Source: an uncultured Flavobacterium sp. (GTDB lineage: Bacteria; Bacteroidota; Bacteroidia; Flavobacteriales; Flavobacteriaceae). Taken from it: a stretch of DNA of 11,149 nt. This document shows, one piece after another, positions 8,514 through 11,149 of this stretch (positions are counted from its first letter, which is position 1; each line of letters opens with the position of its first letter). Made by a program: the position numbers and the translations under genes. The stretch spans positions 1-11,149 of the forward strand of contig NZ_CAMLIX010000171.1 of the NCBI RefSeq assembly GCF_946479975.1, in the 5' to 3' direction. Under the pieces are notes generated by a model. It was not told the DNA's origin. It saw only the letters and a list, made by a program, of their open reading frames with translations, and did not search any database.

Positions 8514-8587
8514 TGCGGTACAATCATTGTTTTCCAACGGTTAAAACATTTGGATGCGTACTGCGGAAAATTCATTGTGTCCCACGG
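8514..8587. repeat. Internal 48-base duplication with degraded palindrome, copy 1 only
   Basis: TGCGG..AAT.ATTGT..CC.ACGG occurs at 8514-8540 and again at 8562-8587, a period of 48 bases. Between them lies an imperfect palindrome, CCAACGGTTAAAACATTTGG (8534-8553), that looks like a decayed form of the core hairpin. Copy 2 lacks this extra unit: its spacing between the two core palindromes is 26 bases, against about 76 in copy 1. Confidence 0.6.
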
Positions 8588-8782
8588 CCGTGTGCTATGT
8601 TTTGATAATGTTTATGCAAAAACAACTCTGCGATCTTAACTTTAAAAAAGCATTCTCAAAAAAGCTTAAAAAAACTCCGCGAACTCTGCGTAAAAAGATC
8701 TCTCCCGAACTCTGCGAAAAATCTCCGTAAACTCTGCGTAAAAAATCTCTCCGAACTCCGCGTAACCTTAATTAGTGTAAAA

Positions 8783-9391
8783 TCAATTCAAAATCAAATC
8801 GATATTTTGCGATAAACGTTCTGCTAACTCGGGTGTTACGGAGTTATTTAAGACCCACGGAATCAATTTTCCCTTATTTATGATTTTTTCTTTTGAATAA
8901 ACCAAGCTGAAATATTCCTGAGAATCTGTAGCAAGTTTCACATCTTCATAATAATAACGAGACTGTTTTAAGGAAGGATATTTAGTAAGCAGATAATTGT
9001 TTAAAGTAAAAGAAGTATCTTCTTTATATAAATCTTCAGGCAGAATAGGAGTAATCGTGATTTTCTGAATTGAATTTTTTAAATCGTTATAAGCTTGTTT
9101 TGTGGTCGAAAAATCGGAAGATTTGAGATTGTTTTTTTCTGATAACTGACGAATTACAGAAAGCCTCACATAATCGCCATTTATTTCGATTACTTTAAAA
9201 ACATAATAATACGTTTGCATGCTCTGACTTCCGTTTGATCCTCTTTGTTGACTAAAAATAAAACTTCCTAATTGTAATTTATGTTCAGGTGTATTAATGG
9301 CTTTTTTCCACTTATACGGATTGTAAACCAATTGTTTAAAGGCATATAAAACAATTACCACAATAAGGCTTAGTAAAAGGATTTTTTTCAT
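8783..9391 (-). CDS. Membrane-anchored protein of unknown function (202 residues)
   Basis: I do not recognise a family. The N-terminus (MKKILLLSLIVVIVLYAFK) is a single hydrophobic helix at about 4-18 with no signal-peptidase or lipobox pattern, so it is probably an inner-membrane anchor with the remaining 180 residues outside the cytoplasm. The soluble part is mixed alpha/beta and rich in Tyr, Lys and Ser, with a Gly/Ser/Gln patch (QQRGSNGSQSMQTYYYVFKV, 48-67) and no cysteines or obvious catalytic motif. The frame is intact, codon use looks like its neighbours and the start is the first Met in frame, so it is probably a real gene. It lies between two copies of the composite palindromic repeat, with the end of copy 1 only 16 bases behind its stop. 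Nothing ties it functionally to the SusCD operon or to the permease. Confidence 0.8.
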   Translation of the reverse strand: MKKILLLSLIVVIVLYAFKQLVYNPYKWKKAINTPEHKLQLGSFIFSQQRGSNGSQSMQTYYYVFKVIEINGDYVRLSVIRQLSEKNNLKSSDFSTTKQAYNDLKNSIQKITITPILPEDLYKEDTSFTLNNYLLTKYPSLKQSRYYYEDVKLATDSQEYFSLVYSKEKIINKGKLIPWVLNNSVTPELAERLSQNIDLILN

Positions 9392-9408
9392 TTTATGGTG
9401 CTAAAGAA

Positions 9409-9439
9409 TAAAAATACTAATTTACCGTAAAGAACACAA
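9409..9439 (-). promoter_or_regulatory. Possible promoter of the 202-residue gene, at the edge of repeat copy 2
   Basis: On the minus strand TTG (9439-9437) is followed after 20 bases by TATTTTTA (9416-9409), which matches the Bacteroidota -33/-7 pattern TTG-N19-21-TAnnTTTG at all but the last base. Transcription would start about 10-15 bases before the ATG at 9391. The -33 part lies inside the left end of repeat copy 2. The sequence is AT-rich, so chance matches are likely. Confidence 0.35.
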
Positions 9440-9529
9440 GGTTTTTTGTCAAGTTGACTTTACTGTGTATTAAAAATTTAACGCAAAGCACGCAAAGATT
9501 TTTTTTATGCTAGATCTAATAAAACACAA

Positions 9530-9562
9530 GTTCGCAAAGCTTAACAAATAAGCTTTGCGAAC
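9530..9562. repeat. Perfect 14-bp inverted repeat in the left arm of copy 2
   Basis: GTTCGCAAAGCTTA (9530-9543), a 5-base ACAAA loop, then TAAGCTTTGCGAAC (9549-9562): an exact 14-bp stem. The equivalent place in copy 1 (about 8437-8470) has only a decayed version around GCAAAGCTTTG. It could form a strong hairpin in transcripts reading through from the permease gene, but there is no adjoining U tract. Confidence 0.85.
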
Positions 9563-9575
9563 TCTATATAAACAT

Positions 9576-9599
9576 AACCCAAGGTTTTAACCTTGGGTT
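9576..9599. repeat. Core palindrome A of repeat copy 2
   Basis: AACCCAAGGTT-TT-AACCTTGGGTT: a perfect 11-base inverted repeat. Apart from its outermost AA/TT it is the same as the copy 1 palindrome at 8485-8504. Confidence 0.85.
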
Positions 9600-9625
9600 C
9601 GCAATGAATTTAACACAATATAGAT

Positions 9626-9645
9626 CCCACGGTTGAAACCGTGGG
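9626..9645. repeat. Core palindrome B of repeat copy 2
   Basis: CCCACGGTT-GA-AACCGTGGG: a perfect 9-base inverted repeat, followed by CTATGTTCGATAATGTTTAT. The corresponding place in copy 1 (8581-8594, CCCACGGCCGTGTG) keeps the left half and a shortened, damaged right half. Palindromes A and B sit in mirrored positions inside the ATAAACAT / ATGTTTAT boundary. Confidence 0.85.
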
Positions 9646-9786
9646 CTATGTTCGATAATGTTTATGCAAAACAACTCTGAGATCTTCGCTTTAAAAAAGC
9701 ATTCTCAAAGAAGCTAAAAAAAAACTCTGCAAACTCTGCGAAAAATCTCCGCGAACTCTGCGTAACAAAACATTTTCAGTAAAAAC

Positions 9787-11136
9787 CTAAACAACCCGAC
9801 GATTAAAATTAAACCATCCAAATCCAATCAACAATAGATTAAAAAGCAACAAAGGCAGAAACGCTTTTACAAAACTAATTTGACTTGGATCATTAAAAGT
9901 TTCAACCTTAAAATCGCTCCATTTTTGCTGATCAACAGGTGCATTTTCAAATATTTTTGGATAAAAATGCAGACGAAGTTTTTCATGGAATTTTGTCGTT
10001 TCTTTTAAGAAAAGAAGCTGGTTTCGCAAATCAGATTTTGTAATTTCGTTCAATTGAATCTGCGTATGAAGCGTTGGAATAAATTGCGCAATAAGTTCTC
10101 CGGCGTGATTGCGCTGTTCCGATTTTGCTTCTAATTCTTTTGACTGCATCGCCGATTCGTCGTCGCCCATTTGCTGCATGGCATAATACCAAAGCCAGTT
10201 AAAGTCTTTATCTTCGGGCATTTTATACGTCCTAAACTGCGGATAATGTTTAAAGAATTTTTCAACAGTCTCATTTTTATCCATATCCCATTTTTCATGA
10301 TATGCATTTCGCTGCTGTAAAGTCAATTCTAAAGCTTCTGGAACCTTATATTGATTTACAATAAAAGCATTAACTCCGGCAGGAACGATAATAATCAGAA
10401 ACAGCCAAATTGTTAATAATATTACGGCATTAAAATTAGAATGCTTTTGCAGGGAAACAATAAAAAAACAAACTGCAAACCAGAACAAAATGTAAAGAAT
10501 TCCAATTCCGTAAAAAACAAAAAGCGATTGATCTAGCGGAATATTTAAGAACACAACACCGACTAAAAGTAAAATCGTAAACAATGCAATTAAACTCAAA
10601 ATCCTGACATAAAATAACTGCAGAATATATTTAAAAGTGTTTTGACTCTGTGTTGCCACAATTTTCCAAGTGCCGCTTTCTTTTTCTTCAGAAATAATAT
10701 TGTATGAAAAAGTAATAATAAGAAGTGGAAAAAGATAAATCAGAACAAAACTAAAATCGATATTTCCTGCCAATAAATTGTTCGGATTATTGAGTTCTGA
10801 ATCGTATTTCTGACCTTCTAAACCACGAATTGTTACATTTTGTATCGACGGATTTACATCACGCTGTCCGATTGCTAAACTATTTATTGGTAACGTATTA
10901 TTGACCAAAGAAAACTTAATGTAATACAATAAAAGGCCGATTTCGTCTTTATGAAAAGCGGCATTTCTGGCAATATGTTCTTTTTGATAAACTGAAGCTT
11001 CCTGAATACTATTTTGCTGTTTGTCTTGAAATTGTTTTCCAATTAAAAGACTTATAAATCCTATGCACAACAAGAAAAGCAATCCAATTTTGGTTCCTTT
11101 TGACCGAATAAAATTTTTGAATAATAATGCTAACAT
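9787..11136 (-). CDS. ABC-2 type transporter permease, DUF3526-like
   Basis: Integral inner-membrane subunit of an ABC exporter, 449 residues. Six hydrophobic helices are visible at about 17-33, 127-144, 170-190, 205-226, 237-254 and 421-442. A large extracytoplasmic loop follows helix 1 (about 35-125) and a second, mostly helical and charged, lies between helices 5 and 6 (about 258-420). The segment IISEEKESGTWKIVATQS (147-164) after helix 2 is the conserved E-E-GT cytoplasmic motif of ABC-2 permeases, thought to contact the ATPase. This layout fits DUF3526 proteins, which usually occur beside an ATP-binding protein and a second similar permease. Those genes would lie upstream, beyond 11149. 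The ATG at 11136 has only 13 bases of sequence before it, so its promoter or operon partner is not visible; an earlier in-frame start cannot be fully excluded. Substrate unknown. Confidence 0.88.
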   Translation of the reverse strand: MLALLFKNFIRSKGTKIGLLFLLCIGFISLLIGKQFQDKQQNSIQEASVYQKEHIARNAAFHKDEIGLLLYYIKFSLVNNTLPINSLAIGQRDVNPSIQNVTIRGLEGQKYDSELNNPNNLLAGNIDFSFVLIYLFPLLIITFSYNIISEEKESGTWKIVATQSQNTFKYILQLFYVRILSLIALFTILLLVGVVFLNIPLDQSLFVFYGIGILYILFWFAVCFFIVSLQKHSNFNAVILLTIWLFLIIIVPAGVNAFIVNQYKVPEALELTLQQRNAYHEKWDMDKNETVEKFFKHYPQFRTYKMPEDKDFNWLWYYAMQQMGDDESAMQSKELEAKSEQRNHAGELIAQFIPTLHTQIQLNEITKSDLRNQLLFLKETTKFHEKLRLHFYPKIFENAPVDQQKWSDFKVETFNDPSQISFVKAFLPLLLFNLLLIGFGWFNFNRRVV

Positions 11137-11149
11137 AATTAAATAGCTT

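Larger units (their letters stand above)
8237..8766. repeat. Composite palindromic repeat, copy 1 (REP/BIME-like)
   Basis: Fills most of the gene-free interval between the sigma gene and the 202-residue gene. The left arm (8237-8400) is built of degenerate motifs such as CGCAAAGAG and CGCAGAGTTCGCGGAGAT separated by T runs. The right arm (about 8672-8766) carries the reverse complement of the same motifs (GAACTCTGCGTAAAAA and relatives), so the whole behaves as an imperfect inverted repeat of about 530 bases. The centre (8475-8615) holds GC-rich palindromes between ATAAACAT (8475-8482) and ATGTTTAT (8607-8614). The core and the start of the right arm are nearly identical to copy 2 at 9421-9766 in the same orientation: 8462-8504 matches 9555-9597 with 3 differences by eye. 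No ORF here looks real. The overall style recalls REP elements mobilised in trans by RAYT/Y1 transposases, but none is encoded in the window. Confidence 0.8.
9421..9766. repeat. Composite palindromic repeat, copy 2 (REP/BIME-like)
   Basis: Occupies nearly all of the gene-free interval between the permease stop and the 202-residue gene. The left end TTACCGTAAAGAACACAAGG resembles TAACCGCAAAGAACTACGCAAAG at the left end of copy 1. The left arm then has ACGCAAAGCACGCAAAGATT and a 14-bp palindrome. The core has two perfect palindromes (9576-9599 and 9626-9645) between ATAAACAT (9568-9575) and ATGTTTAT (9657-9664). The right arm ends AATCTCCGCGAACTCTGCGTAAC (9744-9766). The stretch 9645-9730 is almost the same as 8592-8680 of copy 1. 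The left arm is shorter and lacks the tandem 70-base units. No transposase gene and no coding potential. Confidence 0.8.

Noticed and set aside
8237..8766. CRISPR array
   Set aside because: Repeat units are degenerate, directly abutting or inverted, and there are no uniform spacers or cas genes.
9443..9456. TTGACA-like -35 box on the minus strand near the left end of copy 2
   Set aside because: The minus strand reads CTTGACAAAAAA here, but Bacteroidota housekeeping promoters use TTG/TAnnTTTG and no suitable partner box lies at the right distance.

Overview
The window looks like chromosomal DNA from a Flavobacterium-type member of the Bacteroidota. The reasons are the low GC content, the lack of clear Shine-Dalgarno sequences, a TAnnTTTG-type promoter element, and a SusC/SusD pair driven by an ECF sigma / FecR anti-sigma module. 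Every gene I accept lies on the minus strand, so transcription runs from high to low coordinates.

Region 1 (about 11136 to 9787) holds one gene for an ABC-2 type (DUF3526-like) membrane permease. It starts 13 bases inside the window edge, so its ATPase and partner permease would lie outside. Region 2 (9786 to 8070) is gene-poor. It carries a 202-residue membrane-anchored protein of unknown function between two related, same-orientation composite repeats (about 9421-9766 and 8237-8766). Each repeat has a core of GC-rich palindromes of the CCCAAGG..CCTTGGG / CCCACGG..CCGTGGG kind, bounded by ATAAACAT / ATGTTTAT. The core is surrounded by A/T-rich arms made of degenerate 'CGCAGAGTTCGCGGAGATTTTT' motifs, inverted between left and right arm. 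No transposase is present.

Region 3 (8069 to 1) is a tightly packed unit of five genes: ECF sigma factor, FecR-type anti-sigma factor, SusC-type TonB-dependent transporter with an N-terminal STN signalling domain, SusD-type surface lipoprotein, and a further beta-rich lipoprotein cut by the window edge. Junctions are 67, 6, 2 and -14 bases, so at least the last four genes are probably co-transcribed and partly translationally coupled. The expected logic, from the known Fec/Fox-type and Bacteroidota cell-surface signalling systems, is as follows. Ligand captured by SusD and the accessory lipoprotein is imported by SusC. The STN domain of SusC contacts the periplasmic part of FecR. FecR then releases or activates the sigma factor, which raises transcription of the locus. 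The substrate cannot be told from this window because no enzyme gene is included.

The most unusual content is the pair of composite palindromic repeats and their placement directly behind the stop codons of two adjacent genes. The sigma/FecR/SusCD operon is a well-known architecture.
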